From the NCBI GenBank assembly GCA_947044365.1, contig OX345639.1, forward strand, positions 817,501-881,500: 64,000 bases of DNA, read 5' to 3'. This document shows, piece after piece, positions 21,966 to 51,632 of the stretch (the stretch's first letter is position 1; every line of letters starts with the position of its first letter). The notes under the pieces were generated by a model. That model was not told the origin of the DNA. It worked only from the letters and a program-made list of their open reading frames with translations, and did not search any database. The position numbers and the translations under genes were made by a program. Source of the DNA: Petrosia ficiformis (taxonomy: Eukaryota; Porifera; Demospongiae; Haplosclerida; Petrosiidae).

Positions 21966-22010
21966 TAGGCAGTCTACCCACGTGGAAGAGTAAACATCTC
22001 TGTCTATACA
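21966..22010. promoter_or_regulatory. Bidirectional promoter region TMTC/HMCES
   Basis: Only about 45 bp separate the outermost candidate TMTC start codon (minus strand) from the HMCES ATG at 22011. The two 5' ends must therefore share a divergent control region that overlaps the coding exons. No TATA box is evident. If TMTC really starts at 21911, the gap is about 100 bp. Confidence 0.6.
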
Positions 22011-25000
22011 ATGTGTGGTCGTTGTGCTTGGTTTGTTCTCCCATTTCTACTGTTACATGATTATGTTGTTGTTTTTTTCTTTTGTAGTACAAGAGACCCC
22101 GAAGCAATCCAGCTGGCTTGTGCGTATAGGAGAAAGGACAAGAGTTCTGTTGCTAAACCAACCTGGCTGACTATCAATGGACAAAAATACTTTCCTTCAT
22201 ATAACATCAGTCCACAAACAAACACGTAATTTAAGTAACCAAAAACTCTGAAATGACCATTACTTTTCATATACAGACCGGTGCTCATCTCAGGGACACA
22301 TTCCCATGTTCAGTCGTTTCTTAAGAGTAATAGGTCTGAGTCATTGGCCTCTAATGAATGTAGTGAACGAGTGTTACAGGTATTTAGTATTATAGTAAAT
22401 GGATAGTACTGATATCATTAATTAATTAAATTAATATATGATTGTTATCATAATAGAATTAGATATGAGTGAACATGCATTAATTAATTTAATGGTTAAT
22501 TAAATAATATAAGTATTATGATCGTCATCATAATGGAATTAGAGATAAGTGTGCATTTGGTAATAATTATGGATTGTCATCATAATTGAATTAACAAGCT
22601 AATGATATATTATATGAACTGCTTCATTTATATTCATATCAGGTAATGAAGTGGGGTTTGATCCCAAGTTGGCACAAGGGTAATCCCCGTTCGTTTCCTA
22701 CTTTATTAAACAATTGTCGATATGATGGGATGTTTGAGAAACCTTCTTTTAGGAATGCTATCGCAAAGAAACAAAGATGTGTGGTGTTAGTTGATGGGTA
22801 GGTTAACCATGTGTAGTAGTGATGTACTGATGATGGGATCAGTAATCTGTATTAGACCATGTGTAGTAGTGATGTACTGATGATGGGATCAGTAATCTGT
22901 ATTAGACCATGTGTAGTGGTGATGTACTGATCATTGGATCAGTAATCTGTATTAGACCATGTGTAGTGGTGATGTACTGATCATTGGATCAGTAATCTGT
23001 ATTAGACCATGTGTAGTAGTGATGTACTGATGATGGGATCAGTAATCTGTATTAGACCATGTGTAGTAGTGATTTACTGATGATGGGATCAGTAATCTGT
23101 ATTAGACCATGTGTAGTAGTGATGTATTGATGATGGGATCAGTAATCTGTATTAGACCATGTGTAGTAGTGATGTACTGATGATGGGATCAGTAATCTGT
23201 ATTAGACCATGTTTAGTAGTGATGTACTGATGATGGGATCAGTAATCTGTATCAGTCATTATCATCCATTATTATTGATGTCGGTTACCTTTTCAGTGAT
23301 GTACCCAATATTGTACTAATAATGTCATTTTCTATGACTATAATTTCATTTATACCTTTTTTGATATTCGTAATTATTGATCAATCAATTCAGTGGAATG
23401 AGATTCTTTAAGGTAGATGTAATAGTTTATCAGTAAAGGTTCATATCAATACATCACTATTAGTAGTACTGAAGATAAGACAATACTAAATAACCAATTC
23501 AGTTACATGACTGTATATGTACTTTGGAGAATAAAAAAAAAACTAGTTGTGGCCATTGAAGCCATCCCTATAATTGGTCTCCCATGGGTTGAAACTATAT
23601 GTATATATATAATATCACTACTGTGTTATTTAAGTACCACACCCATTAATTAACTAAGTTCCCCAGAATGATGTAACTTCCTTACTACATATATAACTGT
23701 GTGCTTGAGCTACATTACATGTTACAGACCAAGAGGAAGAAAACAGCTTGCAAGAAACTGTGGCTACTACTTCTTCTAGCACATCACTAAAAACATACAA
23801 GAAACTCAAATACAGTAAAACGACTAGAAATACAATGGGCTATAAGGTTTCAGACATGATGAAGTCATTAATGATTTAATAATGACACCACATTGAAAGC
23901 AATTGTAGGGATACTTTTTCTCCATAAATATTGTCTTGTTTTTCCCTAAATTTGTTAAAAATAACAATATTTGAATATGATGATGTATTTTCATTATGTA
24001 AGTGCTTGCCTGGTTTATGATTGTACAATTTATTTTTAGCCATGAAAAATAGAACATATTTTTACCATAAATAATTATATACAATTATTTGTATACTCAA
24101 AAAGCTATACTTGTAATTATGTAATTGTACATAATATTAGTGGTTTCTTAGTTACCATTTCATAATCCTAACCATACCTGTAATTTATCCCTAGTTTCTA
24201 CGAGTGGCAAAGAAAGAAAGGAGGCCCGAAGAATGCATTTTATGCATTTTTTGCTGACAATTCCTCAACTGAAGAAACAAAAGAGTTCATTGAAAATGTA
24301 AGTTTTCGAAAGGTAGAAAGTTAAAACAATGTGTACTCCTCTACATGTATCTAAAAGTAATGTGAATTGTAGATGCTGATTGAATGTAGGATCAGAGAGA
24401 AGGTGGGAGGAAGAGGTTGGAACTGTGGATTGAACTTAGAGAATTTTCCTAACCATGGGGGATAAACTGCTGAAGATCATGATCATTTGATTGGCTATAA
24501 TATTTTATTTGGGGAGGGGATCCTCTCTGCATTACTCACTAATTAACTATTTAGAACAATATAAGTGAAATTATCTACATATCTCCTATATGCAGCAAGT
24601 ATTAACTGAGAGATGAGTAGAGGTGGTTAATTTATCTGAAAGTTGGTTATTCCCAATCTGTGTGGGCAGAACACTTGTTACAAAACTCCATTTACAATTT
24701 ATAATATGTGAAATAATTTTTTAAAAGGGATACATTCCCACAAAATAGTTTGGATCAAATGCTTAACTATACTGACTCGCCATCCACCATTTTGCACAGG
24801 AGGTCAATGAAAGACCTATTGTATAAAATGGGCAGAATGATGAGAGATTAAAGGTAAGCATTTGATATTGCTGGGAAGTGTCCCTTTTCAAAAATTAGGC
24901 CACATATATTATATGAAACTTGATATAATCCATTAGGAAGATATGCAGTGTAGTTCCGATATATCTCCTAGACTGCTTACATTGGCTGGATATTTTGACA

Positions 25001-28000
25001 TATGGAGACCAGATATACCAGAGGTTCGTTGTAGTCATTGAGTAATGATATGTTTAGCAATGTTTGTTCTAACTAGCTTGCTGAAACACTCTTCAAGAAA
25101 TAGAGTTTACTAAATGTATTAGACTATATATAATGTTTGTGAATACAGCAAGCAAAACATAAATAGACAAAAACAGCTGGTATTTGAATTAGTATCTACA
25201 CTATTAAGAACATCTGATGGGGGAGGGAATGGGTTCACATTGTAGCTGGTCTGTGGGATTTATTAAGAGCACCTGATGGGGTGAGGGAGGGAATGGGTTC
25301 ACATTGTAGCTGGTCTATGGGATTTATTAAGAGCACCTGATGGGGTGAGGGAGGGAATGGGTTCACAGTGTAGCTGGTCTATGGGATTTATTAAGAGCAC
25401 CTGATGGGGTGAGGGAGGGAATGGGTTCACATTGTAGCTGGTCTATGGGATTTATTAAAAGCACCTGATGGGGTGAGGGAGGGAATGGGTTCACATTGTA
25501 GCTGGTCTATGGGATTTGTTTCTCCTTTCCACTATAGCCTTGTGGTTTTGTTCAGATTATGAGAATATATGTAATTTTGAAATCTGTAGTCTTGTTGTAG
25601 ATATACAGAGGATTAGCTCTGTTGCAATAGTTACTGTGTTGTTTAGTGAGTATTAGATCATAGTTTCCATTGTGAACTAAAACACTTACAATTATTATGT
25701 AATGTTTAATGTAAAGACAGTGAAATTAATAGTTCCTTTCTGTGTTAACTTCTAGGAAGAACTTGTATGTTTACTTACATAAACAATGATTATGCTAGTA
25801 GATACATGTACATGTATAATATAATTATATTATTAAAGACCTGTACTGCCTATATACTTATTTAGGTATACTTATAAGGCTTTGTTTCATGTTGGGACTT
25901 CATTTGATAGCACTCTAAATATGAGAATACTTGTTCTTTTGAAATCCGTATTTGTGTTGTAGTATTTGTTCTGTTGCTATGGTTACTGTAGTTACTTTCA
26001 AATTTGTAGTGTTGTTGTATCTTGTTATAGTTCTGATATATGTACATGTAAACGGTGAGTATTGTTAGTTCTGTTGCTATGGTTACTGTAATTACAGCTT
26101 GAAAATGTAAACTAAAACACTACATGATGCAATGTGAAATGCAGAAGATATTCTCTTAGGATGAACTTATGCTTTACCTATGCAATGATTTCACTTTGTA
26201 GACAATGATAATTATTATAGTGTTTATTCTCTGATAACTTCCTAGGTTGAACTTATGCTTTACCTATGCAATGATTTCACTTTGTAGACAATGATAATTA
26301 TTATAGTGTCCATTCTCTGATAACTTCCTCGGTTGAACTTATGCTTTACCTATACAATGATTACACCTAGTAGATGTAATAACAATGATATTATAGTGTT
26401 CATTCTCTGATAACTTCCTAGGTTGAACTTATACTTGCACAAAGATTACAGTAATATAATACAATCATGACGAAATTAAAGTGTCCATTCTGAACTTATG
26501 CTTTACGTATATAATGATTACACATAGTAGATATACAATTATGATTATATTTTAGTGCTCATTCTTTGATAACTTCCAGGAGGAACTTATGTTCACTTAT
26601 ACAATGATCACGGTAGATGCTACAGAGGCGTTTGGACAAATACATCATAGAATGCCAGCTATACTAGATGACGAAGAGGCCGTTAGAATATGGCTCGACC
26701 CAAAAATACCCACAACTCAGGTAGTATAATAATTAACAGTGCCAGAAAGTTCAAATCATGTGTCTATCACATGGTGATTTAGCAAATATTTAATTAACAG
26801 TGCTAGAAACCAAATCATGTGTCTATCACATGGTGATTTAGCAAATACTTAACTAACAGTGCTAGAAACCAATTCAAGTTCAAATCATGTGTCTATCACA
26901 TGGTGATTTAACAAATGCTTTTTGACTTACTGGTTAATTTAAAATATAACTAATACATGTACATCATTTTATATGCTTGATGTTTCAATTAACTAACTTG
27001 TGGCTTGTAATCAAATTCAGTTTGGTAATTGTGAGACTGTTGATGGAGTCTGCTGAAAATGCTTGTTTTCTTAGTTACCATGACAACAATTTTGTTAGCT
27101 ACCTGTGCACAATTGCTAATTAACAGATGTGGGATAAAAGATCTCACGTCCACATTGTTTCATTATGCACCGCTTTATCATGTACTGGAAACGCAACCAC
27201 TCATTAATTATTCCTTCGTTAATTAAAAAACTGAATATAATTATTTGTTGTAATTACAAAAAAATTTAAAAGTACAAAAAGTTTTTGTAAACAAAACTGA
27301 CAGTAATTATAACACTATAGTTTAGTCTAACCATGCCTTATAAGGTAATGTATATTGATTTGTAAACATGCATGATTTATGTATATACTTGTATTATTCC
27401 CTATAATACATTTATAGGCTGTTAAAGTTATTAATCCACACGGTAGTACTAATCTATCGTGGCATCCGGTATCCTCAATGGTGAATAATGTGAGAAACAA
27501 GTCACCAGAATGTATTGTTAAAGTTGATCATACTGTGTGAGTATATAGTGATAGTATGCGTTACAATAAACATGTGTACATGTATATAGTACATGTACAA
27601 TGTATATAGTACATGTACATTTACGTAGTACATATACATATGTATAGTACATGTACATGTATATAGTACATGTATGCAACATACAATGTGATCTATATAC
27701 ACAATATAGTGCATGACTATTGTAGTTAGTACATACAGTGTACATGCATTATAGTATATACATACACTATAGTATGTACTATACATTATACTATATATAC
27801 ATAAAGTACATGTACATTATAGTGTATACATGCATTACTACATCTACATGCATTATAGTATATACATGCATTATAGTATATACATACATTATAGTATGTA
27901 CGTACATTACTATACATTATACTATATATACATACAGTACATTATAGTGTATACATGCATTACTACATCTACATACATTATAGTATATACATACATTATA

Positions 28001-28455
28001 GTATATACATACATTATAGTATGTACGTACATTACTATACATTATACTATATATACATACAGTACATTATAGTGTATACATGCATTATATACATTATAGT
28101 ATATACATACATTATAGTATATACATGCATTTAGTATATACGTATATTATAGTATACTACAGTATATATATATATATATGCATTTTTTATGATAAGTATA
28201 ATTTACATTATTGTATATTGTTGATTTAACTATCCCTTAGTAGTTAGCTATGACTTTTCAAGTGTACTTATTCAAGATTTAAGATTGTCATACTTTGTTT
28301 TTCTTTCTAGGAAACCAGAATCAAAGGGTGTGACGTTATTGAAATGGTTTAAGAGCTCACCAAAGAAAAAAGACTCAGAGGAAACAAGCAATGATGCTAC
28401 AACACATGACAGCTTGAGCGAAGAACCACCGGCCAAGAAACCAAAAATTGAATAA
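22011..28455 (+). CDS. HMCES: HMCES, SRAP-domain abasic-site DNA-protein crosslinker
   Basis: About 336 residues in nine exons with consistent phases: 22011-22030, 22088-22225, 22277-22379, 22643-22797, 24195-24297, 24937-25023, 26580-26720, 27418-27536, 28311-28455. It begins MCGRC, so removal of Met exposes the catalytic Cys2 of the SRAP family, which forms a thiazolidine link to abasic sites in single-stranded DNA. Other family residues are present: the NNCRYD asparagine, the glutamate in VVLVDGFYEWQ, and the histidine in IHHRMPAIL. MKWGLIPSWHKGNPRS, AVKVINPHG and SMVNNVRNKSPECI also match HMCES. The tail is lysine-rich (SPKKKDSEE) and ends PPAKKPKIE, probably nuclear localisation. The first exon is only 20 nt. 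Length is close to the human protein, and nothing suggests inactivation. Confidence 0.95.
22806..23255 (+). repeat. Minisatellite, 50-bp unit, about 9 copies
   Basis: Units contain CCATGTGTAGTAGTGATGTA followed by CTGATGATGGGATCAGTAAT. Copies are nearly identical apart from single-base variants (GATGATGGG against GATCATTGG). In HMCES intron 4, beginning 9 bp after the donor. Confidence 0.95.
24719..24895. mobile_element. MITE family C, copy 1
   Basis: The terminal inverted repeats are imperfect: the left end has AAAAGGGATACATTCCCA, the right end reads TGGGAAGTGTCCCTTTT. Inner GGATCAAATGCTTA and TAAGCATTTGAT pair as well, as do CATTTTGCACA and TGTATAAAATG, so the whole element can fold back. 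Second copy at 50701-50904. In an HMCES intron. Confidence 0.7.
25195..25520 (+). repeat. Minisatellite, 64-bp unit, about 5 copies
   Basis: Units contain GAGCACCTGATGGGGTGAGG, then GAATGGGTTCACATTGTAGC and TGGTCTATGGGATTTATTAA. Copies are nearly identical except the first, shortened one. HMCES intron 6. Confidence 0.95.
25745..26579 (+). repeat. Tandem copies resembling the acceptor and start of HMCES exon 7
   Basis: Blocks near 25749, 26155, 26240, 26325, 26415 and 26490 resemble the real intron/exon junction at 26570-26625. Each has an AACTTCC(T)AGG-like start or part of it, then GAACTTATG, a diverged TTTACCTATGCAATGATTTC stretch, and often TAGA. The true exon reads CAG/GAGGAACTTATGTTCACT and TATACAATGATCACGGTAGA. 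The clearest units are about 85 bp apart. The unit outside the exon-like part is AATGATAATTATTATAGTGT plus TCATTCTCTGATAACTTCC. Confidence 0.75.
26735..26925 (+). repeat. Three-copy tandem repeat after HMCES exon 7
   Basis: Three units of about 60-75 bp with the core AAATCATGTGTCTATCACAT and GGTGATTTAGCAAAT. Confidence 0.85.
27560..28175 (+). repeat. TACAT/ATTATAGTATA low-complexity tandem array
   Basis: A higher-order array built from TACATACATTATAGTATA and ACATGTACAT blocks; one segment of about 130 bp (27840-27970 against 27965-28095) is duplicated almost exactly. HMCES intron 8. Open frames here are repeat artefacts. Confidence 0.85.
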
Positions 28456-28599
28456 TCATTTTTCATTTTATCCACTCATTTTTTGTCAACCATACAGTAT
28501 ATCACTTATTTATACGAAATATGTAATCTGTTTCCCAAAATTATTTTCTCAATAATTATTGTGTTTGTATAATTAGGAACATTATTTACGGTCACAAGA

Positions 28600-28790
28600 A
28601 AGTCAAGGAGGACAAATATAGTGTGGGACGCGTCAGCCAGAAACCCTCAACTCACGTCCGGAGTAACACTAGAACTGTTACTGACCTGTATAACGCTAGT
28701 CGTGTTGCATTTGTACTATAAATAACATAAATCTCACAAGACTCGTGTGCAAGTGATAATCTCTGTTATTATTAGTCTGGTTGTGTGCAG
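28600..28790 (+). promoter_or_regulatory. Candidate PKN promoter and untranslated first exon
   Basis: This is a GC-richer island (GGGACGCGTCAGCC, CTCACGTCCGGAG) in AT-rich surroundings, directly after HMCES. It ends in GTGTGCAG/GTGAGTGT, a strong splice donor at 28791. The next strong acceptor that fits is TTGTTAG at 33943, three bases before the PKN ATG. I infer a noncoding first exon and a 5.1-kb first intron. Confidence 0.45.
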
Positions 28791-29792
28791 GTGAGTGTCT
28801 ACGTGTGTGTGTACAATTCTATTTACTATTGTGTGTATATGTATTACAATATGATTGTATGACTGATGATAGTGTGAACAATATAGTATGTGTTCTATAT
28901 TCAGTACCATAATGTACTGTTGGAGTATTGTATGAATATTTATATTTAGGACCTGTATGAAAATCTACTGGTTTAGTAGATACAGCATTCCTATAAAATT
29001 TTATCTATCTATCTATATATATATATAAATGGATGGGTATACCTGCAGTACAGTTTATGTTCTGTAAAGATGTTCATTACTTCTGACTTACAGTGACTAC
29101 TGCCCTCAGTCCTAGAATGTACGATTCATTGTTTCTGGTAGAGAATTTAAATCTTTATATATTATATATATATACATAGTAAACACAATTGATATATTAA
29201 TATATATATATATACATATACTCATAATTGTAAATTTAAAGTACATTTTAAATTGATAGTGTTATAATGAAAGGTATTACTTACCAACAGCTGGTAATCT
29301 TGTCATTGTAATTAATTATCCATATTATATTAATTTGCCAAAAATTTAATACATTCCTGTTCAAAAACTTACATGTTGTAATCATGGTAACAAGTGTCGC
29401 TAGATAAACATTCATGATATTGCGTGTCAATCTTATAGTAGAACCGGACTAGAACGTACACTAAACTGTACATGTAACTGTAACTGTATATATATATATA
29501 TATAAATATTATATGACACTGTGTTATTAGATCACAGTTGGGGAAGACCTTTGGGTTGAAACAATCCATTTATTTATAGCTTTGTACGATCATTATGAAT
29601 ATCTATGAAAGTAGAGATATAAAGATTTGGACAAATATTCTAATGATTTGAAATTATTTTAACCCAGTGTGAATTGGGTCTGGCTGAACGATAATGAGAG
29701 TGAAGTTTGAGCTTTCAAAATGCATCTACATGTATGAGATTTTAGAGGTAGTCAGCTGTGCAATCATTTTATCAGTTCTGAGTGTGTACCAA

Positions 29793-29993
29793 AGTTTTTG
29801 ATATATTCTGAAGCATTGGCCAAATTGGCTCAAGAAAGATTAGTGTGTGCGCCATTGGGAAGACATTTTGAGCCAATTAACAAACAGCTATTAGTGATAA
29901 TTAACTGCACCATCTGGCCCAAAGAGAGAACTGTGCTGTGCCAGATAGGAAGCTCTTTGGGCATGTGATGTGCCATATGAGCTTATCAAAAAT
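29793..29993 (-). mobile_element. MITE family B, copy 2
   Basis: Reverse-oriented copy. It begins AGTTTTTGATATATTC, contains GCCAAATTGGCTCA and TGGCCCAAAGAGAGAA, and ends GCCATATGAGCTTATCAAAA. Confidence 0.7.
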
Positions 29994-30739
29994 TACATAA
30001 TAGTTTAAATTTATAATATTCAAGTTAAAGTCATGTCTGAATATAGTTACTATTGATAACAAGCTGGTCTATATAAATCATAACATTTTCTTATAACTGG
30101 TGTATAATTAGACACAACATTACCTATTTAATACACAAATCATATCACTTTGTGTTGCCATGGTGATGTATGCAATCGACTTGTTCATAACTTATGAATA
30201 CTTAAAGTTGTTACCATGGCGATAGTAAGATAATTAATAATTATTCATGCGATGAATATCATGTTCATGATAATTATAATGTACTTGTTAATTAATGATA
30301 ATCTCCCAGCTGCAAGAATTCAGAATGATGATTATAATTATCTATTTTAAACTCAAAAGGATAATAGATGAATACTTAATATAATTGCCTTTCATTATTA
30401 AATTACTTTAACAAAAGTTAGCAGTATTATTTTTGGCAAGCAACATCTCAGATCATATTTAAAATTAATTATTAGTTAATAAGTAATTAAGTATACATAT
30501 TGTATGTAGTATGTAGATGTACATGTATATGTACATGTATGTATGTACATGAGAGTATGTCTGAATCCATTTAGTCAGATATGTAATTAAATCTTTCTTT
30601 TCTTCATTCATTCTACATTATGTTCATCATGTAGACAGACATATGCATACCTGATTACCTTCAGCATAATTATGTACACACATACATGTATATGTATACA
30701 TACCTTATCATAGTGTCACAGAGACATACAGACACACAC

Positions 30740-31070
30740 AAAAGACACAGACACACTCACACACACATACACTAAGACACAGACACATAAACAAAGATAC
30801 AGACACACACACACACACACACTAAGACACAGACACATAAATAAAGATACAGACACACACACACACACACACTAAGACACAGACACATAAACAAAGATAC
30901 AGACACACTCACACATACACTAAGACACAGACACATAAACAAAGATACAGACACACTCACACATACACTAAGACACAGACACATAAACAAAGATACAGAC
31001 ACACTCACACATACACTAAGACACAGACACATAAACAAAGATACAGACACACTCACACACACACACATAC
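30740..31070 (+). repeat. CA-rich minisatellite, about 48-bp unit
   Basis: About six units of ACACTAAGACACAGACACAT followed by AAACAAAGATACAGACACAC, with varying CA runs between. Confidence 0.9.
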
Positions 31071-32275
31071 AGAGATAACATACAATTATTGGATGATATA
31101 ATTCATCATCAAAGTAATGGAGACCGTATAAATTTATACAGACATATAGGATGATAATAATCTCAAAGTGGATAGTTTATCAACTACCACTTTGCCAAAC
31201 CACTTATATATAACAAGATATCATATACATGTAATTATATCCATGTATACATATGCTATTAGTGTGTGTATTAGTGTGTGTATAGTGTACATACATTATA
31301 CATAATATTATTCAAAATTATTCAAAACGGGTTCAATGTATGTTTATATATAGCTTGTGTCACTTACATAAGTATGTGTTGTATACGTAGTTAAGAAAGT
31401 TGCATCATTTCGGGGGCTCAGTCAATTAATGGGTGTGGTGCATAATAGAACCCATTGCTCAAGCTCTACAGAACAACAGGCAGAAAGCTGCTTGTAGCTT
31501 TCTGTAGAAACTGAAACTAATAGCTTTTCTAGGTACAATATATTCCTAAAGTTCTCCAAGAACCACTAAAAAATAAGAAGAGTATACATGTATAATCACA
31601 ATAATAACGATGTTGTATTTAATACATGAGAAAGTCAGCCATGATTACTGAATGTTGGACACCACCAAGCAATCATAGAGATACTTTTTTCTATATATCA
31701 TGTACATGTAATTAGTATGTATAATTGTACATGTATGTACATGTACATGCATGCACATGTAGTTATGTATTATGTCAATACATAGATGTACATGTATGTA
31801 CATATAGTTATGTATTATGTCAACACATAGATGTACACGTACATGTACATGTATGTACATGTACATACATGTCCATGTAGTTATGTATTATATCAACACA
31901 TATATGTACATGTATGTACATGTATGTACGTGTACATCTAATTATACATTTGTGTAATTATGTAAATATAGTAATTAAATATAGTATGTGTGTGAGTGTG
32001 TATCCTTTCTTGTTACGTATTAAAAGTACCTATGTAAACATTTTGTAGAATTACACCTGACTATTAACTCATAATTACAACGTAGTCCTAATTCTAGTGT
32101 ATGACATACTACACCTAATTGTGCGTATTATTGGCTAATCTAATGGCCTTGAGTGAGTATTAAGTACGATAGTTCTTCCTCTGTCCTTTGCCCTTCTCTG
32201 TGTCTACTTCCACTTCTGTTTCTTTTCATGTGTGCATCTTTCTCTTACCCAGCCCTCCTACATATCTTTTCCTTC

Positions 32276-32334
<59 letters not shown>

Positions 32335-32368
32335 GTTTCTCTCTCCTGTGCTACATATCTTTTCCTTC

Positions 32369-32406
<38 letters not shown>

Positions 32407-33040
32407 TAAATGTATTTTACTTCCTCACTCACTATCTCCTTTCCTCTAACCTTCTTTTTAAATAGGTACTTCCTTCTGTACACACATGATATCATGATGC
32501 AGTTTTCAAACTAACTAATTCTATTATACAACTTACTCAGCAAATATCATATGTCTATTTATATACATGGCTTTCCATTAGTAGACAATATGATTATGTA
32601 CAGTGTATGTCACATGTACATACATCAGTACATGTATTTACATGTATGCATGTACATGTACATGTACAGGAATCACTAGAATGATCTGTCATATCCTTAT
32701 TTGTGAATAAGGCATTTGAGTATGTGGGAAATTATCCTGTCCAATTATTATTATACAGACCAATTATACATAGATCTACCTATCTATCTATCTATCTACA
32801 TGTATCTACATGTATCTATCTGTCTACCTACATGTATCTATCTATCTATCTACATGTATCTACATGTATCTATCTGTCTATCTACTACAATCTGGTTGTT
32901 ATAATTGTTTTATTACTATATTTAATTAAGACAAGTATCTTTGACTATTGGAATGCTGAGAATGACTGTCAACTGTCCTGATTGGTCTAGTAATGAACTG
33001 TTCGTATTTCACATATATACACACGCTCACACGTGCACAA

Positions 33041-33094
<54 letters not shown>

Positions 33095-33945
33095 ACACAC
33101 AACACACACACACACATGTATGTCATCTGGTTTCATCTGTCCATGCAATGGACATCCATATTTACGTAATTAACATCTGCAAATTTATCTAGTATCTATA
33201 ATCATCTGTTTATTTATCCTTCCATTGATCTATTTATTCATCTGTTAGTTTGTTTATCAGCTAATCTACATGTATATATCTGTCTACCTATAGTGTATGT
33301 ATAGTACATCTATCTATCTGTCTATCCATCTATCTGTCATGTATGTATCTATCTATCTACTTACCTACCTACCTATCTACTTACCTACCTATCTAGTATC
33401 TACATGTACTTATATTCATCTATCTATCTAGTATCTATCTATTTACGCATGTACATGTATCTATATATGTATCTTTCTCTCTATCTATTTATCTATCTAT
33501 GTATCTATCAGTCTATCTAGTGTCTATCTGTCTATGTATGTACATGTATATACATATGTATATAATATGTATATATCTATCTATTTATCAATCTATTCTT
33601 TAATCACAGAACTAATATAATTATTATACAGATGTGAATAACTCTCAACATATAAAGGCCACATTCAACTGAATCATCACTGATCCTCCCAATATACATA
33701 CAGTTATTGCACATGAACACACACACTCACACACACACATATATATAAATATCAGTGGATCGTGTCGATGTACAGTAGTATTATCAGATGAAACGAGATA
33801 AATTGTGAATGAAAACAAGTGAATTTGTATTGACTGTTGCAGTAAAACCTTTTTGATTCAAGAGTACTCTCTGTGTATGTATATACATATACTTGTCGAA
33901 GTTTTGTTTAATAAAGAGAATAGCTAAGGTTTGTGTTTGTTAGTC

Positions 33946-50994
<17,049 letters not shown>

Positions 50995-51632
50995 TTTTCA
51001 AGAGCAGTGTACAGTCAGTCAGATAACTCATTTATTTAATCCCGCAAATACATTTGGGAATACAAAAACAGGAGTCAATTTTCCTTTTCTCTAGTTTGTT
51101 AAAACTATTAGTTATTTTATTTTGTTCCACCTCGTCTCTTCATTCATGACAGGAGGAAAGTAACTCATCTACTTCTTTGTTCTTATTCATCATGCATTCA
51201 CAAACATGCTTATATATTATGTACACAAGATATCTATCATTGTTATGATGACTATTAGTTCGGAATAATTATATTTTTAAAGATGTGATGTTTTAATTTT
51301 AATTATATTCATAGACCTCCTGATCACATGATGTTAATTAATTGTATTATGTATTAAAATGTAATTAAATTTGTTTTTTTAAAACGATATGAACATGAAG
51401 AATATTGTAAGAATCAATTGTGTATCACACGTTTTGGTGAAAAATTAATTACTAAAAAGATATTGTCATATAACATATTGGGAGAATGGATAAAATTGAA
51501 ATTATATTAAAGGTTGATAATAAATGAATGGGGCAGACTCATTCTTGTTCTCAGACTGGGAATGAGTCTGGCATGGGCTGAAAATAGTACAGAATTAATA
51601 AAGGGAAAATGCTATAATTAGTTGTTAATTAA

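Larger units (their letters stand above)
28791..33943 (+). other. Repeat-filled interval, inferred first PKN intron
   Basis: No coding exon is visible. It holds a MITE B copy (29793-29993), a CACA-type minisatellite (30740-31070), TACATGTA-rich blocks (30500-30560, 31690-31940, 32620-32670), CT microsatellites (32280-32405), CTAT tracts (32775-32885, 33290-33590) and a CA microsatellite (33045-33115). All open frames across these are low-complexity. Confidence 0.7.

Noticed and set aside
22806..23255. Regular 50-bp repeat considered as a CRISPR array
   Set aside because: Units are directly tandem without unique spacers, and the host is a eukaryote.
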